A DNA stretch of 42,206 nt from CAZDFU01 sp964504985 (GTDB taxonomy: Bacteria; Patescibacteriota; Microgenomatia; Daviesbacterales; UBA10151): assembly GCA_964504985.1 (NCBI GenBank), contig CAZDFU010000008.1, forward strand, positions 1 to 42,206. The letters are read 5' to 3'. Below the pieces are notes generated by a model. It ran no database searches, was not told where the DNA came from, and worked only from the letters and a program-made list of their open reading frames with translations. Below are positions 1-7,602 of the stretch, piece by piece (position 1 is the first letter of the stretch; every line of letters starts with the position of its first letter). Position numbers and translations under genes: made by a program.

Positions 1-87
1 AATTAGCAATTAGCAATTAGCAATTAGCAATTAGCAATTAGCAATTAGCAATTAGTATTTTAACTATTCACTATTTACTAGTTGCTA
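1..87. repeat. Tandem heptamer repeat and degenerate AT-rich spacer
   Basis: Seven perfect copies of AATTAGC run from base 1 to 49, followed by a partial copy to 55, then a degenerate spacer (TATTTTAACTATTCACTATT). The same spacer wording recurs at 22760-22800 and in inverted form at 19504-19582, so it is a dispersed family and not chance. It lies downstream of the minus-strand gene that ends at 88. The array continues off the window edge. No gene is visible in it. Confidence 0.85.
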
Positions 88-315
88 TTATAGTATTCCC
101 CATGCTAACACTATTAATCCTATGGCAAAACCTGCATGAATAATAGCAAAAGCATGCAGCAGGGGTGAAACTTTAGTAATCAAAGTCCTGCTCATCAAAC
201 CTACCTGCCTGACTATCAATAAAGCAAATATAGCGTAAAATACCAAAATTAGCAAAATTGCCAGTTTGGCAAAAAATAGTATTACCTCCAAACTAAATAG
301 ATTAGTGACTTCCAT
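88..315 (-). CDS. Small two-helix membrane protein, unknown function
   Basis: This 75-residue protein has two strongly hydrophobic helices, roughly residues 11-36 and 50-74, separated by a short basic loop containing RQ and SRT. That predicts a hairpin in the cytoplasmic membrane. It resembles small uncharacterised CPR membrane proteins (possibly the DUF5657 type, from memory), and its size is like the pilin-like hairpins further along the window, although the WGAF/SGG signature is absent. Its start overlaps the end of the PH-domain gene by 14 bp, so the two are probably cotranslated. The function is not known. Confidence 0.7.
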   Translation of the reverse strand: MEVTNLFSLEVILFFAKLAILLILVFYAIFALLIVRQVGLMSRTLITKVSPLLHAFAIIHAGFAIGLIVLAWGIL

Positions 316-850
316 GAATTTTGTGAACCTCGTCTATAATAAAATCAGCTACGCGGTGCGGTCTTGGCACAGAAATAAAATCAATATTCCGCGACGTTCC
401 GGCTGTTTGAATAAAAACATTACCATAATGGAAAATTGAATTTAAAATACCGGCCATGGATGAGGAAGCATCTTCCACGTTCCTCAAAGGGGCAATATCA
501 ATATTTTTAAAAAGAATGGAGTGAAAATCAATATCAATAATATTTTTATCTGTAATAATATAGACATTAAAATACCAGTATAAAAATCCCTCAAAGCTAA
601 TGGTTAAAACCAGTAAATAATTAACCAGTAAAAGTATTATTTCAAAAGCCTGAGGCAGTTGTGATAGATCCAAATTTAACCTTGAAAAAACTCCAGGAAA
701 GAAAAAAGGAGCAAAAATCAGTAAAGCTGCAGGCACTACCCATTTTAGGTTGGTAATAGGGTGTGCCCTAAGAAGCAAAAGAATTTTTTCATTAGGATCC
801 TGGCCTTCAAAACGGCAATTTTGGGGATTTTCAATGTATGCGGGAAACAT
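302..850 (-). CDS. PH-domain (bPH2/YdbS-like) membrane protein
   Basis: The 182-residue protein has a short cytoplasmic N-terminus, two transmembrane helices (about residues 36-52 and 68-92), and a C-terminal domain. The segment WYFNVYIITDKNIIDIDFH followed by the alternating strands of a small beta domain is typical of membrane-flanked bacterial PH (DUF304/YdbS-like) proteins. Such proteins are membrane-bound and of poorly known, probably envelope-related, function. The gene is first in a two-gene unit with the small hairpin protein. Its promoter contains a perfect 22-bp palindrome over the -10 box, so it is likely tightly regulated. The family assignment is from sequence character and is good but not certain. 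Confidence 0.75.
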   Translation of the reverse strand: MFPAYIENPQNCRFEGQDPNEKILLLLRAHPITNLKWVVPAALLIFAPFFFPGVFSRLNLDLSQLPQAFEIILLLVNYLLVLTISFEGFLYWYFNVYIITDKNIIDIDFHSILFKNIDIAPLRNVEDASSSMAGILNSIFHYGNVFIQTAGTSRNIDFISVPRPHRVADFIIDEVHKIHGSH

Positions 851-852
851 TC

Positions 853-888
853 TGAAAAGAGTATACTCTTTTCAATCTCAAATCTCAA
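853..888 (-). promoter_or_regulatory. Promoter with a 22-bp palindromic operator
   Basis: On the minus strand, TTGAGA (883-888) and TATACT (860-865) are separated by exactly 17 bp. The -10 lies inside a perfect palindrome at 853-874, whose half-site is TGAAAAGAGTA followed by its exact reverse complement. Only 9 bases separate the -10 from the ATG of the PH-domain gene, so the transcript would have almost no leader. A dimeric repressor bound here would block RNA polymerase. Confidence 0.75.
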
Positions 889-920
889 AACTCAAAACTA
901 TATCTTATGGATTTTAACAT

Positions 921-2645
921 TTATTTAGTTTCCACATTAAACAATGGTCCTACAATTTGGATATTAGCAGGAGCCCTGACATTAAAGAAGTTTCTAAATT
1001 CAGTAGCGTTGAATGTTTGTGAACCTGTGTCTGCTGAAACTGTTACAGAAGTAGCCATACCTGAAGAAAAATCAGCTGATACAGAAACAGATGAGACATT
1101 ATTAAAAGGTGTTCCTCCTCTGTTTCTCAGCTCCTGTTTAACTTTGTCAAAATCCCAGTTATCAGTACCTTCCGGATTAGGTTTATCTGTCTGGTAAAGA
1201 TGAGAGGCTTGTCCGCTGTCTTTTTTCATCAGCATTATCACATTGGTGATATCTGCCACTTCTTCTGATTTTAACCAGGCTGATTTGGCATATTGGCTCC
1301 TGGCTCCCTGGGCAGCATAAAAACAGGGAGAATCTTTATCATATGCTTTGGAGAAAAGATCAGAAAAACTTGAAATATCACCAATAGTATCCCTGACCCT
1401 TTTGGTAAAAGACCTCCCGCTCCAACCAATATCTGTGGAGGAAAAAGTATAACCCCCATCTGTTGAAGAATACCAGGCAGTCACAGGAGAACCTCCTGAA
1501 ATCATTGTTTTACCTTCAGTTTGTTTGACAGCCTGCTCCCAATTACCCCCTTTATTCCCTCCTTTATATACCTGGCAGGCTTGAGTAGTACAGATTTCCT
1601 TGGAACCATTATTGGTATAAGAGAGCGCATAAGACCTGGCAGCAATGGCCTGGGCTTTTAAGGCCTCCAAAGGCCAGGAATCCGGCATTTCATAAATACC
1701 CAAAAGGTAAGTTTCCAAAGGCATTGAGCCATAACCTTGGACAGAAAGGTTTATATTTGGTTTTTGTTCAAAGGAAAAATCCTGGAAATATGCCTGCAAA
1801 ATACTGTCTGCTGAGTGGCCTGCCTGGGCCCGTCCTAAAGCTCCATATTGGTTCATACCCACCCTATGAGGAATTCCAAAGGTAAAGAAAGCAAAACCAG
1901 GCCTAAAGGGCGGGTCTAATTTCCTATCATCTGTGCAAAATAAAGGCCCTGCTCCTAAAGAGGTAGGTAAATTTAAGGAAGACTGTCTTTGGGAAATAAT
2001 TTGTTGCTGGCGGGCAGAAAGTTGGGCAATTTTGGAGGATAATTCTGCCTGGTAAGCCTTGGCTTTTTGTACTTCTGCATTAAAGAATTTGGCATTTTTA
2101 TCTACATCTGCCTGCAGTATAGCCAGCTTAGCTTTATCTTTTTCCAGTTTTTCTTTTTCAGTTAATAAATTAACCACCTCAGATGTTATAGAAGTAATAA
2201 TTTGTCTGTCTTCCCTGGTAACTGACTGGCGGTAAGAAAGCTCCCTGAATAAATCCCCTGAAGCAAAAGAGGATAAAAGAACAATTAAAGGATCAGTTAA
2301 AAATGATCTAATATAATATGCCCTTACTCTTTCTTCCAAAAGAGCCTGCTGCAGGGCAATTTTGTCTTCCCTGGCATCTAAATCTTTTTGTTTTTGGGTA
2401 ATTGAGTCCGATAAATTATCTAAATTAGCCTGAATTTGAGCCAGCTGGCGTTTTAAAGAATCCAGCTGCCCCTCCAAGGGCTTGGTAGCTTTTACAGAAA
2501 GTTCCCTTGCTTTGTTTAATTCATTAATTTGTGTTTGCAGGTCTTCCAGCTCATCAGCATCAGCAGGGAATAGCAAATAGGGAATAGCAAATAGTTGTAA
2601 AAAAACAATAACAATAAAGATTGCAGTTCTTAATATGAATTTCAT
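921..2645 (-). CDS. SpoIID/LytB-domain secreted cell-wall protein with coiled coil
   Basis: The 574-residue protein starts with a signal peptide or anchor (about residues 5-28). A long coiled coil follows at about 35-225, rich in E, Q, K and L, like the N-terminal coils of EnvC/CwlO-type wall proteins. The SpoIID domain covers about 250-470, with HRVGMNQYGALGRAQAG, LPLETYLLGIYEMPDSWP-like and ALKAQAIAARSYAL signatures. SpoIID proteins are lytic transglycosylases acting on denuded glycan, and LytB relatives enhance amidases. The part after 470 is less conserved. The signal peptide is partly encoded by two copies of a 14-bp repeat. The protein probably acts on peptidoglycan outside the membrane. 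Confidence 0.85.
   Translation of the reverse strand: MKFILRTAIFIVIVFLQLFAIPYLLFPADADELEDLQTQINELNKARELSVKATKPLEGQLDSLKRQLAQIQANLDNLSDSITQKQKDLDAREDKIALQQALLEERVRAYYIRSFLTDPLIVLLSSFASGDLFRELSYRQSVTREDRQIITSITSEVVNLLTEKEKLEKDKAKLAILQADVDKNAKFFNAEVQKAKAYQAELSSKIAQLSARQQQIISQRQSSLNLPTSLGAGPLFCTDDRKLDPPFRPGFAFFTFGIPHRVGMNQYGALGRAQAGHSADSILQAYFQDFSFEQKPNINLSVQGYGSMPLETYLLGIYEMPDSWPLEALKAQAIAARSYALSYTNNGSKEICTTQACQVYKGGNKGGNWEQAVKQTEGKTMISGGSPVTAWYSSTDGGYTFSSTDIGWSGRSFTKRVRDTIGDISSFSDLFSKAYDKDSPCFYAAQGARSQYAKSAWLKSEEVADITNVIMLMKKDSGQASHLYQTDKPNPEGTDNWDFDKVKQELRNRGGTPFNNVSSVSVSADFSSGMATSVTVSADTGSQTFNATEFRNFFNVRAPANIQIVGPLFNVETK
2566..2593. repeat. Two direct copies of a 14-bp repeat inside a signal peptide
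   Basis: GGGAATAGCAAATA occurs at 2566-2579 and again, immediately adjacent, at 2580-2593. It matches the AATAGCAAATAG wording of the dispersed intergenic family. Read on the minus strand it encodes residues 18-27 of the SpoIID protein, making up much of the hydrophobic export signal. Confidence 0.85.
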
Positions 2646-2718
2646 CTGTATTAACTAATTACTAATCGCTATTCGCTAATCACTCACTCATGACCTTAAA
2701 ATTTTAACATATAAAACA

Positions 2719-2727
2719 TGCTATAAT
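2719..2727 (+). promoter_or_regulatory. Extended -10 promoter of the DUF433/DUF5615 pair
   Basis: TGCTATAAT (2719-2727) is an extended -10 box with a perfect TATAAT. The ATG at 2734 is 6 bases downstream, so initiation would fall on or beside the start codon. No convincing -35 hexamer or Shine-Dalgarno is seen. Confidence 0.7.
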
Positions 2728-2733
2728 TAATTT

Positions 2734-2991
2734 ATGAAAAAGGTTATTGTTAATGACTATATTGTAGCTGATCCTCAAATCTGTCATGGTAAACCTACTT
2801 TTAGAGGTACCAGAATTATGGTATGGCAAATTTTGGAAATGCTTGAAGCAGGTTTAAGCAAAAAAGAAATTATCAAACAGTTTCCTGTCCTGACTTCCCA
2901 ACACATTAAAGCTGCTTTAAATTATGCCAGTTCTTTAACAAGGGAAGGGTATGTCATTGTCAACACCCAACCGCCTGTTCCTGCTGGATGA
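2734..2991 (+). CDS. DUF433-domain antitoxin
   Basis: This 85-residue protein is a DUF433 domain: the core from DYIVADPQICHGKPTFRGTR onward (residues 8-27) is the family's characteristic opening, followed by helices resembling a winged helix-turn-helix (LEAGLSKKEIIKQFP). DUF433 proteins are the antitoxin partners of DUF5615 PIN-like toxins and are expected to bind both the toxin and their own promoter. The downstream toxin gene overlaps its end by 41 bp in another frame, the usual translational coupling for such pairs. The short promoter spacing suggests a leaderless mRNA. Confidence 0.88.
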   Translation: MKKVIVNDYIVADPQICHGKPTFRGTRIMVWQILEMLEAGLSKKEIIKQFPVLTSQHIKAALNYASSLTREGYVIVNTQPPVPAG

Positions 2992-3343
2992 AAATGTCCG
3001 TCAGGATCTTTATAAATTTTTAAGATCAGAAGGGTTTAATGTAAAAATTGCTATAAAAGGCAGTCAGGATTTGCTCCTTTGCTCAATTTCTAAAAAAGAA
3101 AAAAGGATCATAGTAACAAATGATATAGATTTCCAATACTTTACAGACCAACAAGTATTCTCTGTTATTTTATTGACTATTCCACAGTATGAAGGAAAAG
3201 TATTAATAAGATCATTTACTAAACTTTTATCTGAATTTAATAACTTCCCAGGCAGATTAGTGGTATTAAAACCAGATTCCTGGGATGATTTTCCATTATT
3301 TAAAAAAATTGATGAAGGTATTTATCAGAGAGAATTTGATTAA
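2951..3343 (+). CDS. DUF5615 PIN-like toxin
   Basis: The 130-residue protein has the PIN-like signatures of DUF5615: FLLDEN with D13, E14 and N15 near the N-terminus, and IIVTNDIDF with T56, N57, D58 and D60, the acidic residues expected to bind Mg2+ for RNA cleavage. It is the toxin partner of the overlapping DUF433 antitoxin. The ATG at 2951 is the first in frame and places the conserved LLDEN motif at the expected distance. Activity as an RNase is known for PIN relatives and inferred here. Confidence 0.87.
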   Translation: MSLSTPNRLFLLDENVRQDLYKFLRSEGFNVKIAIKGSQDLLLCSISKKEKRIIVTNDIDFQYFTDQQVFSVILLTIPQYEGKVLIRSFTKLLSEFNNFPGRLVVLKPDSWDDFPLFKKIDEGIYQREFD

Positions 3344-3450
3344 CTAATTTTTAACTATGCTCTCTACCTTCTAACCTCCACATCTATCATCAAAAATACC
3401 ATTTACCCTAATCCCTAGACCCTAATTTAAAGTTATGCTAAGCTGGGATA

Positions 3451-4905
3451 ATGTATATAGTTTATCGTTTTCTAAGAAAATCCCGAATTATTTTTTTAAC
3501 TTTATTAATCCTTTTAGGAATAATTGCCACCCCTGCCTCAGCTGCTCAAAAATTCGGTGATTTAACTATCGATCACAGTCCAAATCCAGCTAAGCTAGAC
3601 AGTGGTTCTATTGTATTCAGAATAACTGCAGACAGAGATGTTTTCGGAACTAGCGGAGAAAAGTATTCTTATACCGCTTGGCTAGATGGTGAAAGTAAGC
3701 ATGCCTGCCCGTCTTCAGATAACCCAAAAACAACAACAGAGCCGAAAGAAATTATTTTTAATTGGACAATTACGGGTTGTCGTGCCAGACCAGGAAATTG
3801 GCATTTTGCAATGTGGCAAGGAAGCACAGAAATTAACTCAGCTCCTCAAGCTTCAATATTAATAAATGATTATCCTTTCAGCTTAGAGCAAGCTGGAGGA
3901 GGAACCTTACAAATTAAACCTGTTAAAACCCCTTTAGGTTTATCTGAAACTCCTACCGTTAGATTATTAAATGCCAGAAATGGAAATTGGTATACTTTCT
4001 GGTGGGATGGCTCAATAACAGATTTGGCAAAAAAATACCAGGCTACCTTTGATGGTAATGTACCCAGTATTGATCTTAATAAATCAGGGATTGATTTTAC
4101 CCAACCAGGAAGAAAAGTACTTTGTATGGAGCTAGGGGATCATAACTATCCTGCGGGATTAACTTGCAGATATAAAGCTGCCTTTGAATTTACTTCCCTT
4201 CCTCCTCCACCTCCTACTGGAGGGACACCTCAATGTTCAATTGAGTCTGCAAACGGACCAAACCCCGTTACAGACGATTCGGTCAGCATTAAGGTCATAA
4301 ATTTACCATTGAATGAAGTTTTTAGAGCAGATTTGGTAATTGGAGGGGTAGCAGTAAATTTACCTGCCCGGCAGAACTCGGGGAATTTAGGAATGGTAAT
4401 TCTCAATCTTGATCCTCATTTAGGGGAAGGTGATTATACAGCTAATGTTTATAACTCTAACAATGCTTTTGTTTGCGGTAAAGATTTTAAAGTTGGACCT
4501 CCAGGAAGCGCACCCCCCCCTTCTAATATTAAGAATGTCTGTGATCCTAATGACTCAGCTTATGATAAAGCTAAATGTAGCTCTGCTGGAGGGGATCCTT
4601 GTGGTAATCCGGCTAATCCCGGATTCAAAACTGCTATCGGATGTATCCATACTTCTCCTGTTACATTAACAAGAGATGTTTTAACTTTTGTGGCGGCTAT
4701 TTCCGGAGGATTGGCATTTTTAATGATGCTTTTGGGAGCATTCCAGATGTTAACCTCACAGGGAAACCCTGACAGCTTAAATGCTGGCAGGGAAAGGTTA
4801 ACTTCTGCTGTAATTGGACTTCTTTTTGTCATTTTCTCTGTATTGCTTCTCCGTGTTATTGGAGTTGATATACTGGGACTGGGTAAGTTTTTTGGAGGAC
4901 CCTGA
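3451..4905 (+). CDS. Secreted Ig-like protein with C-terminal T4SS-pilin-like hairpin
   Basis: The 484-residue protein has an N-terminal signal peptide (about 1-32, ending PASAA). A long extracellular part follows with two or three probable beta-sandwich (Ig-like) segments, separated by proline-rich linkers near 251-256 and 350-354. A C-terminal membrane module covers about residues 400-484. That module has LLGAFQMLTSQGN, then ARER-like charged residues (AGRERLTSAVIG) and a second hydrophobic helix, the signature shared with the five other pilin-like proteins here. It looks like a surface-displayed pilin fused to an adhesive ectodomain. It is first in a run with the next two pilin genes; the stop codon overlaps the next start by 1 bp. 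Confidence 0.75.
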   Translation: MYIVYRFLRKSRIIFLTLLILLGIIATPASAAQKFGDLTIDHSPNPAKLDSGSIVFRITADRDVFGTSGEKYSYTAWLDGESKHACPSSDNPKTTTEPKEIIFNWTITGCRARPGNWHFAMWQGSTEINSAPQASILINDYPFSLEQAGGGTLQIKPVKTPLGLSETPTVRLLNARNGNWYTFWWDGSITDLAKKYQATFDGNVPSIDLNKSGIDFTQPGRKVLCMELGDHNYPAGLTCRYKAAFEFTSLPPPPPTGGTPQCSIESANGPNPVTDDSVSIKVINLPLNEVFRADLVIGGVAVNLPARQNSGNLGMVILNLDPHLGEGDYTANVYNSNNAFVCGKDFKVGPPGSAPPPSNIKNVCDPNDSAYDKAKCSSAGGDPCGNPANPGFKTAIGCIHTSPVTLTRDVLTFVAAISGGLAFLMMLLGAFQMLTSQGNPDSLNAGRERLTSAVIGLLFVIFSVLLLRVIGVDILGLGKFFGGP

Positions 4906-5222
4906 TGTTAAATGATATTTTAAAAAATTCCGGCATTCCCAACTTTAAATTTGAGGGAGCAAAGGTGGCTGATATTTTATCCGGCCTTTTGAATATTGCT
5001 TTCTATATTGCCATTTTTTTGGCTTTTTACTGGCTGGTTTGGGGAGCATTTGCATATATTATGGCCAGGGGGAATAAAGAGGATTTAGCCAAAGCCAGAG
5101 CCAGGATTATTTGGGCTATAGTTGGATTAATAGTAATCATACTCTCCTATACTATTGCTCAATTTGCAGCTGAGATATTTACTCCAAAAGGAGGGGCAGT
5201 ACCTTTCCCTATCAATGATTAA
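4905..5222 (+). CDS. T4SS pilin-like two-helix membrane protein
   Basis: The 105-residue protein has a short amphipathic N-terminus and two transmembrane helices (about 27-55 and 68-92). The loop carries the motif VWGAFAYIMARGNKEDLAKA, followed by a basic ARARI stretch. This is the layout of CPR/Gram-positive 'T4SS pilin' (VirB2/TrbC-like) proteins. There is no obvious cleaved signal peptide. GGAGG at 4894-4898 is a good Shine-Dalgarno 6 bases before ATG, and the ATG overlaps the preceding TGA by one base, which supports cotranslation. Confidence 0.82.
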   Translation: MLNDILKNSGIPNFKFEGAKVADILSGLLNIAFYIAIFLAFYWLVWGAFAYIMARGNKEDLAKARARIIWAIVGLIVIILSYTIAQFAAEIFTPKGGAVPFPIND

Positions 5223-5589
5223 TTTATTAAAAGGCTTAAATTTTTTGATTATTCTTGTTACTTCTTACTTATTACTTGTTACTCCTGTACATGCTAAAGT
5301 TGATATTGGTGACACATTTGGTTTTGGTAACATTAGGTCTTTAGCTGAGGGAACTCAAAAATTAATTACTCCTACATTTTCAATAGCTACTACTTTAGTA
5401 ATAATTTACTTTCTATTTGGGGCTTTTAAATACCTAAAATCAGGCGGGAACAAAGAAGAGATTGAGGGAGCAAGACAAATGATCATTCATGCTATTATTG
5501 GGTTTATTATATTAATGTTTGCTTTTTTGATACTGCAGTTTTTATTGTCCAGGCTATTTGGAACAAATTTTGGTATACAGATATTTTAA
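5215..5589 (+). CDS. T4SS pilin-like protein with signal peptide
   Basis: I place the start at the ATG at 5215 (124 residues). From there a clean signal peptide is read (about 1-27, ending PVHA) with no extra N-terminal residues; an upstream in-frame start at 5155 would bury it. Two transmembrane helices then flank LFGAFKYLKSGGNKEEIEGA, the shared pilin motif. The start overlaps the end of the previous gene by 8 bp and GGAGG lies at 5190-5194. The signal peptide is encoded by a TTACTT-rich, near-repetitive stretch (5258-5283). It likely belongs to the same pilus-like or channel assembly. Confidence 0.82.
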   Translation: MINLLKGLNFLIILVTSYLLLVTPVHAKVDIGDTFGFGNIRSLAEGTQKLITPTFSIATTLVIIYFLFGAFKYLKSGGNKEEIEGARQMIIHAIIGFIILMFAFLILQFLLSRLFGTNFGIQIF

Positions 5590-5590
5590 C

Positions 5591-6328
5591 TTAAGGGTTT
5601 CCTGCTCCACGGAACCCCTGTATGAAACGGCGGACATATTTAATAGGGGCAACCGCAATATTTCTAACCTTTTCTGAGGCGAAAAGCCTTGTTAATGCTG
5701 CTCCTGCCACAGCACCGCCAGCAGCAACTATTCCCCAAGAAACTCCTTGCCCCCCGTTTTCTGGTCTCTGCGGAGGAGTTACGCTTCTTCTCTCTTCAGG
5801 GCTTTCTGATGCTACTACAGTTCTCTCAGCCTCAGCAGTGGCAGTCATTTTTCCTTTACCCATTTCTTCGCCTATAGCTCGTTGTCTAATAGCATCTGCT
5901 GTGGCTGTTGCTTGTCTTGAATCAACAGTTGGCAAAGGAGAAGGACTTGGGATGGGAGTAGTAGTTTGGGTAGCAGAAGGGGTTGAGGTGGGTGGGATTT
6001 CTATATCTTTCAGTTGGGCTTGTTGAGTTGCTATATCATTATTTATTTCCTGTAAACGTTTTTTTGCCTCTATTTCAGCCGCTAAAGCTGCCTTGGTTGA
6101 ATCCCTTTTTGCTATTTGGGTATTTATAGCATCCACCCGGGTAGTTGGTGTGGCGGAAGGAGTACGGGAAGGCGTGGCAGTTGGAGCATCAGCATAAGCC
6201 TGCTTAACTTCAGCAGTTCCTAGAATTTTTGCTGCTGTCAGAGCTACTCCTATTTTGACTGCACCTCTTCTACTAATTCTTTGTGGAAGTTGATCTGATT
6301 CTTTTACTTCATTGCTTTGTTCAGGCAT
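5591..6328 (-). CDS. Secreted or anchored protein with Tat-like signal and low-complexity linker
   Basis: The 245-residue protein begins with a twin-arginine-like signal: ISRRGAVKIGVALTAAKIL at about residues 18-36, ending near QAYADA. A Pro/Thr/Ser-rich region follows, then an alanine/glutamate-rich helical segment (about 70-115), a second PT/PS-rich linker, and a charged helix. A short glycine/alanine hydrophobic segment (about 200-216, GIVAAGGAVAGAALTRL) may be a membrane helix, followed by a basic tail. No enzymatic domain is visible. It is divergent from the pilin-like gene at 6401 and convergent with the one at 5215. Function unknown; a surface stalk or spacer is one possibility. Confidence 0.65.
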   Translation of the reverse strand: MPEQSNEVKESDQLPQRISRRGAVKIGVALTAAKILGTAEVKQAYADAPTATPSRTPSATPTTRVDAINTQIAKRDSTKAALAAEIEAKKRLQEINNDIATQQAQLKDIEIPPTSTPSATQTTTPIPSPSPLPTVDSRQATATADAIRQRAIGEEMGKGKMTATAEAERTVVASESPEERRSVTPPQRPENGGQGVSWGIVAAGGAVAGAALTRLFASEKVRNIAVAPIKYVRRFIQGFRGAGNP

Positions 6329-6336
6329 ATACTTAA

Positions 6337-6383
6337 ATTATACAATATCTACATGTTTCATGCCAAAATTGTGGTAATATAAT
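6337..6383. promoter_or_regulatory. Divergent promoters between Tat-like protein and pilin gene
   Basis: On the plus strand TATAAT lies at 6378-6383, 17 bases before the GTG start at 6401, with an AGGAAG Shine-Dalgarno at 6388-6393. On the minus strand TATAAT (6337-6342) lies 8 bases before the ATG at 6328, again nearly leaderless. Convincing -35 boxes were not identified. Confidence 0.6.
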
Positions 6384-6400
6384 CTTTAGGAAGTAATTTT

Positions 6401-7081
6401 GTGATTAACAAAAATATCTTTGTATTAATAGTTTGTATACTTTCTATTTTTACCAGTTCTCAAACTGTCCAAGCAAATCACATAGGTGCATTTGAAGAAT
6501 GTACTCCTAATGATCCTACTGCTTCAAGTCATTGCGGAGAAAGAAACACTGGATACTCTTGCCAAGCCAGTAAAAGCGACCCTAAAACTATTTCGTGTCA
6601 ACCTTCCCAGCCTGCTCAACCTGGACAAACCCCCAGCGCTATACAGGATATTTTTGGCAAAATCCAGCCTCCTCAAGCCATAAAAGATTTTATTGGCACT
6701 GACCAAACAGGTGCAGGAGGAATCAGTAAGTTTTTGTCTAACCTGATAGTCCTAATCTATTCTATAGCAACTGTAGCTTTAGTCTTTATGATCCTTTGGG
6801 GAGCATTTGATTGGTTATCCTCAGGAGGGGATAAGGAGAAAATAGAATCTGCCAGAAGAAAGATAATGAGTGCCATCATTGGAATAATTCTTTTTGCAAC
6901 AGCCTTTGCTGTTATTACAGTTTTAGGACAATTCACTGGATTTAAGTTCTTTACAGGTCAAAGCATAAAGGTTTTAAGAGATAGCAGCGGGAATATCATT
7001 CAAGTCACTTGTCCAAATGGAACTACTATTAATGGTACAAGTTTAGATCTTTCCACAGTCTGCAAAAATTACGGAGGGTAA
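6401..7081 (+). CDS. Cysteine-containing secreted T4SS pilin-like protein
   Basis: This 226-residue protein starts at GTG with AGGAAG 7 bases upstream. It has a signal peptide (about 1-25, ending VQA) and a short ectodomain with four cysteines (FEECTP, HCGE, YSCQ, ISCQ), likely two disulfides. A proline-rich linker leads to two transmembrane helices around ILWGAFDWLSSGGDKEKIES, the shared pilin motif. A C-terminal extracellular-type tail of about 45 residues holds two more cysteines (TCPNG and TVCKN). It is probably a variant subunit of the same assembly, decorated at both ends. Confidence 0.78.
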   Translation: MINKNIFVLIVCILSIFTSSQTVQANHIGAFEECTPNDPTASSHCGERNTGYSCQASKSDPKTISCQPSQPAQPGQTPSAIQDIFGKIQPPQAIKDFIGTDQTGAGGISKFLSNLIVLIYSIATVALVFMILWGAFDWLSSGGDKEKIESARRKIMSAIIGIILFATAFAVITVLGQFTGFKFFTGQSIKVLRDSSGNIIQVTCPNGTTINGTSLDLSTVCKNYGG

Positions 7082-7113
7082 ATTGGTTAAAGGGTGATAA
7101 CAAAAATTGAGGA

Positions 7114-7147
7114 TTGACAAGTAGTTTTTTTTATGACATGTTATAAT
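7114..7147 (+). promoter_or_regulatory. Promoter of the pilin gene at 7163
   Basis: TGTTATAAT (7139-7147) is an extended -10 with perfect TATAAT. A perfect TTGACA sits at 7114-7119, but the 22-bp spacing is too long for an ordinary -35, so the extended -10 may do the work. The ATG follows 15 bases after the -10. Confidence 0.65.
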
Positions 7148-7162
7148 TAGAACAATTAATTT

Positions 7163-7546
7163 ATGAAAAAAATAGCAATTATTGGATCAATAATAACTTC
7201 TCTTTTAACTCCTGTTCAGGCATTTGCTCAGCCTTTATCCATTGCAGCGCCTAGGCAAGGTTATAAAGATTTAGGGGTTTTTATTGGTAATATTATTAGC
7301 TTGGCTTTTGTAATTGCCTTGGTAGTAGTTTTAATCATGCTTGTTTGGGGAGCTTTTCAATGGATTGTCTCAGGAGGAGATAAGGAGGCTGTAGGATCAG
7401 CAAGAGGCAGAATCCTTAATGCATTGATTGGTTTAGCTATTTTGGCTGTTGCTTTTGCTTTGTTTAGATTTGCCGGCCAGTTCTTAGGATTTGGTGCTGA
7501 TATTGGTATAAATACTATCACTCTACCCATCCCCTCTCCCCAATAA
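7163..7546 (+). CDS. T4SS pilin-like protein with signal peptide
   Basis: The 127-residue protein has a signal peptide (about 1-22, ending AFAQ), then two transmembrane helices around LVWGAFQWIVSGGDKEAVGS and the basic ARGRI stretch that characterises all the pilin-like proteins of this locus. This is the textbook form of the family: mature part about 100 residues, N-terminus outside. It has its own promoter and is followed 57 bp later by another family member. Confidence 0.83.
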   Translation: MKKIAIIGSIITSLLTPVQAFAQPLSIAAPRQGYKDLGVFIGNIISLAFVIALVVVLIMLVWGAFQWIVSGGDKEAVGSARGRILNALIGLAILAVAFALFRFAGQFLGFGADIGINTITLPIPSPQ

Positions 7547-7602
7547 TTTCCTTTGATTAAACCAGGTTGATATTTATCTCTTCTTAGTGTTAACTTAAGA
7601 GT

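Noticed and set aside
1..55. CRISPR array suggested by the regular repeats
   Set aside because: The unit is seven bases with no spacers between copies; it is a simple tandem repeat.
907..1197. Open reading frame of 96 codons on plus opposite the SpoIID gene
   Set aside because: It lies inside the well-supported SpoIID-domain gene on the other strand and shows no domain of its own.
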